A stretch of 64,000 nucleotides of DNA, from NCBI GenBank assembly GCA_018398815.1, contig CM031595.1:134819979-134883978 (forward strand), written 5' to 3'. Positions 21,883-35,345 of this stretch are shown here, one piece after another. The translations under genes were made by a program, and so were the position numbers. This DNA is from Conus ventricosus. Taxonomy: Eukaryota > Mollusca > Gastropoda > Neogastropoda > Conidae. Position 1 is the stretch's first letter. Every line of letters starts with the position of its first letter. The notes beneath the pieces are model-generated. The model was not told the DNA's origin. It ran no database searches and was given only the letters and a program-made list of their open reading frames with translations.

Positions 21883-24275
21883 TCAGCCAAACATGGAATC
21901 ATGGAGGGTGTTGATGTTGTGCTCTCTCTGTTTAGCTTGAGCCTATACAAAAAAGACAGAAAACAAAACATTTTATTACTAAAATTTCATGAAAGTGGAT
22001 TGAAGCTCATCTTTAGTACTGTCTTGCGCTTACGATAAATATATCTTGTTTCTTCAAAGTCATTTAATTTCTTTCAAAAATTAATGACCAGTATCATTAC
22101 AGATCAGTTTTAGATTCATTTGTTGGAATACATGTAAATGAGTGCCAATAACTTCCTTGCGTTCCTTCTTCTAAAGATCCTTTCACAAAGAAATTCTGCG
22201 TTCCTTCAAGTATGTCCACCGCATTGGCCGCACAGGAACGTGCGGAAACCTGGACAGAAGATTCTAGAGATCCTTTCACAAAGAAATTCTATCTTATTTT
22301 GATTTTGGCATCAATGTCATATCAATATACCTTTTCAAAATAAATATTTACTTTGATCTTGATTTCAGTACAACAGATATGCCTGAATCCTTTTAACAGA
22401 CATCATCTGACTTTGTAAAAAAGTCTTGTGGTCTTGGTAAAGGTACATTATCATTTTCAAATTTCTGTAAAATCACACATGAACATTATTCCTGAAGTGC
22501 ATGTGTTCCCAATTTTCTGTCTTTCCCATGATCCCTTCACAGATCTATATATCCGTACACAGGAGTGAAAGGCTTAAATGATCATAAAAAAAAAACCCAT
22601 TTAGCACTTTCTTAGAGAAAATAACAGCATGAAAGCTGCTTTGTGATAGGATGGTCTCAGTGTTTCTTACATCTTTTTCTTCTGATGGTCACACTGACAG
22701 TCTGGCAAAGAAAACAAAATGATGAAAAAAACAAACAAGCAAACGAAACATGACTAAAGGTCATTTTGTCAGCACTGGAGGTCGGCTGCAACTTCAAAAT
22801 AACACCATTGGCACAGGTGCCGACCCTTTCATCATTTCAAGATACAACATGGGAAATTTGTCCGTATAAATTACTGTTTGGTAATGCAATTCTTTGCTGT
22901 GTTGTCAAACATCTGAAGAAAACTTAAAAATAGGAGCTCTGGCATTAGGAAGTTTCCTTTTGGATTGTCGCCCTTGGCTAACCATAGTGCTGAATATGCG
23001 GAAGTGCAGGAAGATAAACCAGTAGCAAATTTCCAGGCATCATATCTTCTCATTGGTTACTGATCATCACATCATAGATCACTGGCTGATAATTCTTAAG
23101 ACAATGGTGATTAAATGGTATCAGTAAATTGTGTTACTGATCATCACATCATAGATCACTGGCTGGTAATTCTTAAGACAATGGTGATTAAATGGTATCA
23201 GTAAATTGTGTTACTGATCATCACATCACAGATCACTGGCTGATGATTCTTAAGACAATGGTGATTAAATGATACCAGTAAATTGTGCAAGTTGACGATT
23301 ACCTTTGCTTTCACTAGATTGACATTCATGGGAGTTTCTTTGCCTGAAAATAAACTTAAGAAGAAAACGTACAGAATGATTCCTCTGTGCAATGCACGAT
23401 CAAATTATAGCATAGAATCTGGCTTGTGCATTCACTGGCAAACAATGCAAATGACATTTTTCTCTCATTCTGGAGTTTGTAGCTACCAAACTAGATCAAA
23501 GCTGCTGACAAATAGCAGCCTTGATGGTAAAGAACTTTGCATCATTTTGACTGCTGGCATTTTTACCCCCTTGACCACAGAACCTCACTGGAAGCAGACC
23601 AGTTATGCAAATCTGGCAACTAACTGTACTTTGCATAAACATTAAAGGATGTAACTGCTTTGCTTGAGTGAACTTAACCCTGTTGAAAAGGACAACACAG
23701 GCAAAGGCACCTGGTGACCTGATCTGTCTGTCCTATCCCATCACAATAATGCTACCAAATGTCACAAGTGTACATATCAGACAGAATCAGTCATAAGGTT
23801 AGGAAATACTTCAACTTCAAAATACCTCATTTTCAGTAAATCCTATTCTGTTTCATAAATAACATTGGGCCTAATGCATGTTGTTCACCAACTTTCAAAA
23901 AAAAAAGACGAAAGAAAAAAATAAAAAAAAGATGGTGGTGGTGGCGGTGGTGGTGGTTTAGGCACCTTTTGTTTCTTGAAATTTTCGTAATCTGGATCAT
24001 CTGTGGGAAGTTCATGCCGACACACCGGACAGGAACATACCTGAGGAATAAGAAAAAAAGATTATTTAAAATGGACAGACACATCAACAGATAAACAAAG
24101 TGCATGAGAATATAACCATCCCCCAAAAGGCCAGATAATAAATAGACAAACAAACAACAATTTTTCAAGTTCAATATTTGAATCATATTCATAAGCAAAA
24201 CTGTATACAAAAATAGAAACAAGGACTAAATTGCAATAAAATAATATTACTTTCATTAAACAGGATTAATTTTTT

Positions 24276-24317
<42 letters not shown>

Positions 24318-27300
24318 GTGGTAAAGGTTTGACACTTCCAAACTAAAGCATTAACGAGTCACAAGACAAAACACAATGCGTTTTGACCTCTTAGGTCTTC
24401 TTCAGGTGAGACATAAACGAATAAAACAACGAAAATTCACTTTTCGTTGTTTTATTCGTTTATGTCTCACCTGAAGAAGACCTAAGAGGTCGAAATGCGT
24501 TGTTTTGTCTTGTGACTCGTTTGTCCACGGTCTCTGGGCGGTTCGCTAACATTTATTTAAGATTTGTTTAGATTTCCGTCTGCAGTCGTCTCACTTTGCA
24601 ACTAAAGCATTAAACTAGTAACACTTTGCAACTAAAGCATTAAACTAGTAACATAATTTCTCTCCTTGCAAATAACAGCAAAAGCATGACATAGCAGACA
24701 CTTTGAAACACATTATCCTGGAACTTGGCCCATTTCAAACAAGAACAATAGTTCATGTAGAACATATGCATGGTGATCATTATTTTGAGTCATTATGACC
24801 AATTAATTGTTCTTTGATACTGAAACTGCTGATACCTGCTGACGGGTTCATTATCATCCTTGTTGTCCTTCCATTTCTCCTAATAAAAAAAATCTCAGAC
24901 CTCAGGTTAATCCAGGTTCATCCATCCTTCAAGAACTGGAAAGGTAAGAATATAATTTTGTCATCCATGTCCATTGTCATAACACAGATCAAGAATAATA
25001 TCTACATAAACTCTGCTAAATGTTTTATCATTGTCTCTCTCTTTCAAACCCACTTGTCCTTCATTCCATGCGAGTTAAACATTTTGTGAATATTTCAATA
25101 TCACAGATTTCAAGATAACCTTTTCCAGCCATGTGATGATGCACTTGCTGTGAAACTGGTGTTTGCAAGGCAGTATCTTCATTTCATCCTCTTCGTCAAA
25201 TTCCATGAGACACACAGAACATTTCAAGCCTTGAGCTGCAAAAGAAATACTGAACAGATTGATTTATAGCATTTAAAACTTAACAGAGAAAAGTCCTTCC
25301 CCAAACTCCCTCCCCCTCTCCTCACCACTTTCTTCACCCTTGACTGTTTCAGACCCCATTTTTTTTCCTCCTTAAAACCAATTGTTCATCTAAATACAGT
25401 GGATTTTGAAATTTGAAACAATGTGTTAGCTTCCTTGGTATATAAACGTATTATTACCATTCTATGCACCATAACCCATAGTTTCTAGGTCTTTGGCAAG
25501 TGTTTGAAACTGTTAATTCATGAGCTGTTCCAGTCAAAATCACTTTACCTAAAAAAAACAAAACAAACAAACAAAAAAACAAAATCACTTTACCTTAAAC
25601 AAACAAACAAATAAACAAAAAAATAGTCCAATGAAGTTGCTGATAACTATGTGAGGTAATGTTTACATTAACAATGGTTTAAGCAAATACTTAACAACAG
25701 GCTAAATCTGAAAAAGAATGTACTCATAATGAAAATTATGTACCTGCTAATGTTGAATTGACAAGTTTTGTCTCCAGATCTTCAATTGCTTTTTTGGAAG
25801 CTGGGGGCACTTTCCTCTGACCTTGAAATACCCTACATCAGGAGAAAAAAAAAGTCAAATTAAAAAATCCCATCTGTTTGTCAGGAAGACTCCCCCTAGC
25901 CTACAAAATCAATTTGAATGACACTTGACCAAAGTTGGAATGTGACATAGGGAACGTAGCCATTAAATTTTGGTATGTACCCGTGGTGCCAATTCACACT
26001 GACAGGCAAATCCAGAATCCCATAAACAGCCTCTACAAACTGCAATTTACAATGTTGTTGTTTGCTACAATTCAGTTAATGAATTCAACGCTGATGCACA
26101 GCAATGATTTGTCATAACTGCCTCAATGTCATCTCTTTCTCTCTCTTTCTCTTTTCGTTTTCCCTCTCTCACTTTTCCCTGGGATTTGTATTAGGGAAAA
26201 GAAAAGAAACCAACTGCAAAGGTAATGTTTCTAAATATGGTGGATTTGCGATGCTTTTTCACACACCGATTGAAAGCATGACCCTCCACTCTTTCACACA
26301 ATTGTAAGAAAACATGGCAGGGGAAATGACCATGATTTGGACTAATATGGAGGCTCTGGTTCTCCCAGGTCTACATACCGTTAAAAAGTATTTCCTGAAC
26401 TATCATTCAAGATAGGACAAACTTTTCTTTTTGAGAATCTTGTCTCACATAAAATTTTCTTCTGCTGCCAATTCCATTTAAAAATGTTGGTAGCCAGGTC
26501 AAGTTAAGGAGTGATACAGGCATGAAAATGGTCAATTTTGAACTTGTTTTGGGACAGAGGGGAAAACAAACAATGGAAATAACTCTTCATGTGCCCAGGC
26601 TCATCTGAGGCTCTCCACAGGGGATGTATTGTGTATGATGGCACAAAGCAAGCGTGATCATTTCATCCTGGGAGGACTCTTCAGACCTGGCTAGCCTTTG
26701 TTGCTGGCTGCTTGAATAAAACTTCAATGTATGTAAGCTGAGAAGCAGCTTTCTCAAATAGGGAAACTACTCAACATGGAAATTGATCACACTTGACTGG
26801 GTCTTTTCAGAACAACTATATAATTTGAAGATTGGTGGTAAAGACCGAAACAAAAAGGGGGGTCAAGGAGAAAACAAAAACAATGCACAACGTTTCAACT
26901 CTTAGACTTGGGAGTCTTTTTCAAGTGACATGAAACTGAGGACACAGGAATTGTTTCAACAATATTTTTTTTTTTTTTTTTTTTGCTGTCCCAACCTCTG
27001 CGCCACCTCAGAGGCAGTGTACCCACGCCGCTCATTCCAACACCCCGTCCACAGCCACAGCCCAGTCGGCCCTGCCGCAGCCCCGGCACCAGCAATCCAC
27101 AGGGAGCAGTCAATGTCAAGTCGTTAGAGGCAACCCACCGGAGGAGACACTGCACTGCTGCCGAGTCACTTCGGTGGTGTTCAGTGGCGCCTGTTCTGAT
27201 CTAACATACGCAGGACACCACCTACTAAGCCCCTACTGACGACAATAATTGCTTAGTCGCGGAGCCGGCGTGAGTGAGCTCTCCCTCCGGAGGGCGCCAC

Positions 27301-28879
27301 CACGTCCGTCCACCGACAGACCCCATGGACTCGCGATACCGGTGACCCGACGGAACCAAACCAAAGCCACAGACGTGGAGAGGACATCGAAATTGAGGTC
27401 ACCCTGAGAGCAGGGCATGAAGGGCCACAGAATTTGAGACATTTTTTTTTAATGCTGATCAATGAGAATGAGGATGATTAAGATGATGCTACGGATTTCC
27501 ATTTCGGTCTGAGACTACATGACAGGGCTGTACTCTACGCTTCCTTTCATAATATACCCCGGCGTCAACCAGGCCCAAGAGATACAGGCACCTGCAGTGT
27601 TGGTCAGGAAATTTGAGCAACACTCTCAGAAACGCATCCATTAAGTGGATGAAACTCGACTGTGTGGTCCAGTCTTCCAACTGAGTCCGCAGAAAAACCC
27701 ACATGACTTCTGATGGGATTCGAACCCACGACCTCCCAGCCGGGAGTCCGCGACGCTAACCACTTCACCACGGCGGCTGGTGTTTCAACAAATTTGAAAA
27801 AAATTTGAAAAAAAGATTTGGAAAAAAACAAACCCCCCCCCCCCCCCCACCACACAACACACATGCGCACTCCACGCCCTCTGGCATCACCCACCCCACA
27901 CACCTACCATCATAGAGAGAGAGAGAGAGAGGGGGGGAGGGGGCGGGGGGAAGAGGGGGGGAGAAGCACGTTTATAACTCATAAAAATATGCATACCTTA
28001 GGGTGTCTAGGCTATATATGATATATACATGCACAACCGCAAACAAAAGTCATTGCAATGACGATGACTTCAAACTGCAGGTCAACTGGATGTGTTTCTT
28101 CTTCAGAAGGCAAGGATACCCTGAAGCAGTCATCATCGATGCCGCCAATCATACCCTTCGCACCCCAGAACTCCGGCCATGACCCCATCTCAGAACAAAG
28201 ATCAGTCAGACCGACCAGTCCTTACTCTGACCTACCACCCTCACAACCTCCCAGTTAAAAACATCCTTGTGAAAAACTTTGACATCCTGCAAAAAGACCC
28301 CAGACTCAAGTCCACCTTAGACAAACCTCCACTAGTGGCATACCTGCGTGACACCAACCTCAGGGATCATCTAGTACGAGCCACTTACAAAGACTCACCG
28401 AGCAGCTCTCCACCAGGAAACCACCGCTGCAACAACCCCGATGCAAAACCTGCCCCTTTTTAAATACAACCACTAACACCTTCAGGGGCCAATCAGGCAA
28501 AAGTTTCACCATCAGATCCCCCTTCACTTGCCGATCTTCCAACCTTGTGTACATTCTTTCATGCAGCCTCTGTTCCAAACTCTACTGTGGTGAGACCTAC
28601 CGTACCCTGGATGATAGATTCAGGGAACACCTCCAGGCTGTCAACCTGAATAAGGACACCCCCATAGGTACACATTTCAATAGCCCTGGACATAACGTGT
28701 TTCATATGTCAGTCTCTGCTGTTCACCAAAACCACTCAGATGCCACACATCGTAAATTCCTTGAATCATCTCTGATCTCTAGGCTAGGGACACTCACTCC
28801 TCATGGACTGAACATCAAGGACTGAGGTGATGGAGTCACCATTTTAGTATACAATGTGGACTGCCTGAATTTTTTTTTC

Positions 28880-28919
<40 letters not shown>

Positions 28920-31900
28920 CATGCCGGCAGCTGGGTAAGATAAGATAATGTTGCTTATAGCCCAGCCGACCGCAAAGGGCCATATCAGGGCTGTCGGCAG
29001 CTGGGTGTCACGCACGAACTGATACAGGTCGCCTCAGTGACAATTGTGGAGTGTGGCCCGTCCATTGCCAGGTTGGCAGTGGCCGTGAAGTGCGTGATTC
29101 CTGCCGGGAGTTTGCTTACCTGTCAACTCTTGGAAGGGGGGAAAGGAGAACATTAGACTCGCCGGAATAGTGGGTTTTACGTGTGTAAACAAACACTCGT
29201 GAAACTGGAGTTCTTCGATGTGAGTGGGGAATTCCGTGAATGTGAGTGCTGTCTTGTGAGTTTCCGAGGTGAATTCGGAGTGTCGTCGTGTGTGTCTGCA
29301 AGTCAGTACGAATTGAGGCGTTATCCGCGAAGGTTGGGTTGGCCTCGTGCTCAAGTTTGTTCTGCTGTTGGGGCAGGGGTCTCGGTATGCCCTCGACCGA
29401 CTTCTGAAGGTTTGGCTACCAGAGTTTAGACTGTCGGTGTTTCGGTGTTCAGCGGCGGGTTCTGCATGTACCAGGGCGTTGGCTGTCTGGCAGTGTCCCG
29501 GCGACTGAGGGTGTCGTCCAGTGTGTGTCGTCCGAGTTTAGACTGTGGGTGTTTCGGTGTTCAGCGGCGGGTTCTGCATGTACCAGGGCGTTGGCTGTCT
29601 GGCAGTGTCCCGGCGACTGAGGGTGTCGTCCACTGTGTGTCATTCCTGTTTTTGTCCAAGGTTTCCGGCGAGTTTCTTTACCTTCCCCTACACAGCAAAT
29701 CCGTGAGGGTCGGCCTCTCGGGTTGGGGGGTCGTGTCACCTCCACCTCCACTATCATCCCTGCCCATTCCTCTGCCTGGAGTGAGGACACACCTGGATCC
29801 GGCAGGGTGCGTTCCGGTCGGGACGCCGACTCCTTTCTTCTGCAGTCCGAGTGTTGCAGTTCCTCCGACTTCAGCTCTATCTTTTCTTCAGGGTGGGCAA
29901 GCATCTTGAGGGCTCACTGCGGTATACTCTCTGCGTGTGACTTGCGAGTGTAGTTGGTGCCCGGTAGGTAGGGGACCGCGCTCTTCGATGCATCACGACT
30001 TTTTTCCTGCTGCTTCATCTCAAGCGCTTCAGTGCAGGTCTTGTGTTTTGGGCGGTACATTGGTGTGAGGGCGTCGTGAAACAGAGACAGACGTTTACGT
30101 GATTATATTGGGAAACGCTATGTTGCCGTTTTGTTTTTTTGTTTTTTGGAAGGGGAGTTTGTTTTTTTTGCGTGTGTCAAGTACCCGCCAGGGACTTTGA
30201 AGTACTGAAAGTGCAACATTGGGTTTTGGGTCACTTGAACAATTTGTTTTGAATACTTTGGGGGTTGAGCTTGGGTGTACGGATAGTCTGACACCGGTAC
30301 ATAAAAAATTAGCATAAGGAATACAGCTTGGGAAAAACATCGCGTGGGCATCTCAGGTTCTATGAAGTATCAACCTTGTTTGATATTTCAGCCTGGGGTT
30401 ACCAGGTGATGTAATAATTCACCCTTGTCCCTTCTGGTATTGGCCTTCAGTGGGCTGAGGTGTTTGTGTGTGCCTCCTAAGGGAAGGGTCATTATATGTG
30501 AATGTGCAGCGTGCACAGGTATGGATAAGGGACCATGCGCTGATGGTCGCGTATTGGTGTTAGTATAGTTGGATTCTTTTTTTGTTTTTTGTTGTTGTTT
30601 GTTTTGTTTTTCCATGTGGGGAAAACTGCCTGTGTGTGTTGGATGTAGAGGTCTTGGTGTTTCATCTGCAATTCTGTTGGTGAGTGTGTGTGTGGAATGC
30701 AAATAAAGCCTTCTGTTCGTGCACCATATTTTCCTTTGTCTGTGTGTGTGTTGTGTGGCGTTCGTACTCTCAGGTAAAAGGGGGAAGGGGTGGTTATAAA
30801 GGGGGATATATTCATACATATATCCCTGTCTACTGTCTTATACAGTGACACTGGGATAGGGTACAAAGCTTGTTTGGTCTTCAGCACTACCCTACCCTTG
30901 TTGTTTTTCAAAAAGTTTTTTGAGGTTGAAAAAATTGTTTGCGGTTGTGCATGTATATGTCATATATATATGTCTAGACACCCTAAGGTATGCATATCTT
31001 TATGAGTTATAAACGTGCTTCTCCTCCCCCCCTTCCCTCCCTCTCTCTCTCCCTCTCTATAATGGTAGGTGTGTGGGGGTGGGTGATGCCGGGAGGGCGG
31101 GGAGCGCGCATGTGTGTGTGTGTATTTTTTCAAATTTTTTGAAACAATTCCTGTGTCCTCAGTTTCATGTCACTTGACAAAGACTCTAAGAGTCGAAACA
31201 TTGTGTATTGTTTTTGTTTTCTCTTTGACCCCCTTTTTGTTTCGGTCTTTACCACCAATCTTCAAATTATCTTCAAACACACACACACACATGCGCGCTC
31301 CTCGCGCTCCCGGCATCACCCACCCCCACACAACTACCATTATAGAGAGGGAGAGAGAGAGGGAGGGAAGGGGGGGGGGGGGGGGAGAAGCACGTTTATA
31401 ACTGAACTGTACTGTGAACAGAACAACTGTAACATTCACGAATCTTATGTGATTCAAAGAAAAATTTAAAGAATGTTGTTGACCTGAGTTACAGCAAAGC
31501 AGATATGATTTTAAGTCACATATATACATACATTTGTAATTAAAAATGCACTACAGTATCACATGCTAAGCATGAATAAGATCCATTATTTGTCTGTAGA
31601 CATGTATAAAAGTTTTTTTTTTTTTAAAGTTTAAGTTTCCACAGTCTATTGGCTGTAGGGGCAGTAAGCTGTCCAAGGTTCCACCACCTTTACCCTCTCC
31701 TGAACTGAATCAAGTACCCATATACTATACTGCTCAGAGGACAGATAGAGTTTTCAACTTCAAGCTGAAGAAACCCAACCCTTTGAATGGTACAAACTCA
31801 CGACTGTTATCTCTGCAGGCAAATCTGACTTTGGGACCATCTAGACATGAATATGAATACATCATGAAAATAAATTCCTTTTACATTATCATGCTTAAAA

Positions 31901-34900
31901 GATTATTTGTATTTTTGGAAATATGAACAGAAGAAGCACCAAAACTATCTTAAGAATGGCAGATAAAAATCAAATGTGTAATTACCTGTCAAACTCCATT
32001 TCCCACAAGGCACTGAGCCCGTGTCGAGAAGCAATCTGCAAACAAATTTACTGTTAATAGTGTTAATGTCATTTTTCTCTAATCACTGAGTCACTTTTTT
32101 TTCTAGAATCAAGGCTGACTTTGATAACCTGCCATCTACCTATGCATGACTGCACACATACATGCAAATCAAAGACAGATAAGATAAGATAATGTTGCTT
32201 ATAGCCCAGCCGACCGCAAAGGGCCACATCAGGGCTGTAATCAAAGACAGACAGCTAACATATATGGGAAGAGGAAATCTATTTGACATAACAATAAGAC
32301 ATGTGAATACAGATCAGACTGGATTCAGTGAGAACGATGGCCTTCTTCTAGCCACTCAGACATAACATATTGTCACCATCAAGAAAAATTCAATGATAGA
32401 TACACCATTTCAGGCGCTGCCTTGGCCAAATGAAACAAATAAACCAATACTGTGATCAAAGTAAATGGAGTTGTCTTTCAGCTGAACATATTAACATCGC
32501 CTCCTGTAGATGATTCTAATCTCAGTTGCAAGTATCACCAAATTTAAAACTTATTCATGAGTCAGAGATCTGATTTTTGTTTTAGTTAAGAAGTGCATGC
32601 AAATAACTTGAAATATTCAACAATGTTGTATTAACATAACATTAACTTGTTAATGTCTTGCAAGTCTTCCACTATTCACCATCTCTCACCTGCAACACTT
32701 TTACTTTTGCACACACAAAAAAAATTCTCTCGCTTCCCTGCCACTTTTAGAATAGATCTAGTCTAACCACATTATTTGTGTCCTCCCTACCTTTTTCCCT
32801 TCATTTCTGTAACCCTCCAGTATATATATGTCTCCTTTCTCTGCATATTTGATGGTGATCTCTTAACTTTTAAGCATATATAACTTTTACAATTGTTTAC
32901 ACTGAATGTAAATCTTCAAATGACAAATGCAGAAAAGGACTTACTGATTTAAAATTGAAATAGTCATAAATTAAGGCCTTAATCCAACCTTCATTCTCCA
33001 AAGGAAAGCATCACATATATAGATGTAATCTGTCAGTGTGTAATCTCTTTGGGCTTAAATGATAGATTTGAAATGCAGAGAAAGTGGAAATGAAATAGAA
33101 AGCAATCATGACATCAAAAGTCCAGATATTCTACAGTCAGTGCTCTGTTCACAGTCAATTGTTCTCTAAAGAGATACTAACAGAGGTCAACAAACACCCG
33201 ATCAAATCATATAAGAGCTCATCAGGTCTGCTGCTGCCAGTACTGTTTCCCTGAAGGCAACTGAAGAGATGTGTTTCAACTGGTGTAGAAAATCAAGTCC
33301 CAATCATGATTATCATAGTATACTACTATCTCAAAGCACTAGACATGTATCACACATTGTGTATCACTGTCTGTGATTGAGTGTGAGGCTGGCTCTTTCA
33401 AACATGATCTACTGAGACTTTTCCGTTTGACAGTTCTTATTAATGGAATCCTCCTTAGGTATGTGGTAATGACATGCTGGCTGAGGCAGTGGTACTGGGA
33501 GTATACCTAGTACAAGCACAGCTATAGTAGTTGTGCAGAGGTCAAAAGTAGCTAAGTGGCTGTGCCTGAAAACGAAAGCAAGAATGGTGTTCCTTTCAGC
33601 CATTCTCGCCATCAGAGCACGAGAACCGGACCCATATTGGAAGAGGCAACTTGTACAGCGATTAACATGGCATTTTTATGGGCAGAAGTGTAACTGCTAC
33701 AATCTGTCACTGGCTGTGCTGCGTTGAGCTTTACGGAATGCCACTCGGCACCGGAAATTGAACAAGGGAAATATGGAAAAGCTGTTTCAGATACGTGTGG
33801 CAGCTGCCTGTGCAAAGCATGGAGTGCAGTACTCATTTTTGAGTGAACCAGCTCTGTAGGAAGAAGAAGAAGAAGACTCTCCTTTCGTAAACATCCTGCG
33901 GGAGATGAACATTGAGCTGAGTAAGAAAGTTCTTGCTGACCTCGCCATTTACGAGCCGAGAACTTTTCAGAGTCTGTGTGAACTGGTGAAACGGCAGCAT
34001 GCAGTCATGTTCAACAGCAACCTGAACCCCTCCTCCACATGTTCACTAAAGGAACGTTGTGATGATGGACAGAGATGGAACTGGACTTAATTCTGTCCTG
34101 AAGAATGTGTGTGTGCGCTTGCGTGTAATTTGTGTGTGCGTGTGTGTGTGCCTGGTTGGGAGTAGTGTATTTGTGTGCTCTGAAATAAAAGCTGCAGAAG
34201 TGAAAAAAATTTTCGCACAACATCTTGCACACAAGTAAAATCCCATCACCAACTTTCGGAAGAGAAGGCCAGTTTGGCTGTTGGTATGGATGACACGTTA
34301 CACATAGCATGCACCCTGCGTGAGAAATGGAAAGAATGAAGGAAATAAGGAAACTGAGTGCTCGATATTGACCGGATGACTCGGGAAATGATTGAATGAT
34401 GCGCCGGCAGGCAGCTCTTCAGTCGGCACTACCCAGGTAGGCAGCCTGTTGTGTAATATATGTAAAGCGCTTAGAGCCCTAATCTTTAGAGAATAGGCAC
34501 TATAAAAATCAACATTATTATTATTATTATTAGTTGGACTGGGCCATTTGGACATGATGTGATAAAAGTGCAAGTCTATTTTTTCCTCTTCTAAATCAGA
34601 AACAAATACTTTGTCTCCATTAAGCGATCACTTTGAAATACATACAACTTTTTTTTTAATGACTATCAAATGAGAGATCAGGTGTCAATTTTCTCCAGTC
34701 TCAAGCTTGTTACACTCAAAATAAGATTGAAATGACATTGCCTATCACAGTATTTTCTTGAGAACACTTCACTTCATCTGAACTAGTCCAATGCTATATG
34801 TCACATCTGCTATGCAATGAAAAGCACAGGGCATCCAGGAGTTAGAGCTTGATAAATAAACAGTGAATGCACAAGAAAGAACAGATTTGGGATGACATTC

Positions 34901-35180
34901 TCATGGATATGAAAATAGCAGAGACCTGACTACATATTAACCAGTAACAGATCAAGCATCGGTCACATAAAAAGTAAAGAAAACAAAATAGGTGGAAACA
35001 GTGATCCATGAAAAGAAAAACACCAAATGCTTCCAGCCATAAACAAGTGGTCAGCTTACCCCCCCCCCCCCCCCCCCCTCCCACACTTTTTTTTATGTGT
35101 CATTGGTTACATAGCTAACATCATCATTAGTTACATGGCTAACATAATCTGTATCACTACTTAAGTACTACAATGTGTGT

Positions 35181-35216
<36 letters not shown>

Positions 35217-35247
35217 ATGTGTGTGTGTGTGGTGAGTGAGTGAGTGA

Positions 35248-35345
<98 letters not shown>

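Larger units (their letters stand above)
26823..31405 (+). mobile_element. Penelope-like element 2 with inverted terminal arms
   Basis: A left arm (26823-28043, interrupted by a SINE) is the inverse complement of 30944-31275. Both arms share GGCATCACCCACC, GAAGCACGTTTATAA, GGGTGTCTAG and the module ending GTC/TGAAAC. Between them lie the 3' end of a Penelope-like ORF with a GIY-YIG endonuclease (28080-28827) and about 2 kb of GC-richer non-coding sequence (28900-30900). On the right, 31011-31120 is repeated inverted at 31285-31405 around a 165-bp core. Partial, inverted and tandem terminal repeats are typical of Penelope-like retroelements. It lies in RNF181 intron 2. Confidence 0.65.

Noticed and set aside
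23833..24222. RNF181 reading through into a proline/phenylalanine-rich C-terminus
   Set aside because: The frame runs into a (CCA)n and T-rich tract. A donor at 23965 and a matching final exon at 21942-21883, ending [14 protein letters not shown], give the expected C-terminus.
27715..27780. A functional tRNA gene on the minus strand
   Set aside because: The B box is good, but the sequence continues into an 818-bp repeat with poly-A and target duplication, so it is a SINE head.
29445..29953. Frames of up to 154 codons in the GC-rich block
   Set aside because: They overlap on both strands, include the 112-bp duplication and show no domain; GC-rich non-coding sequence gives such frames by chance.
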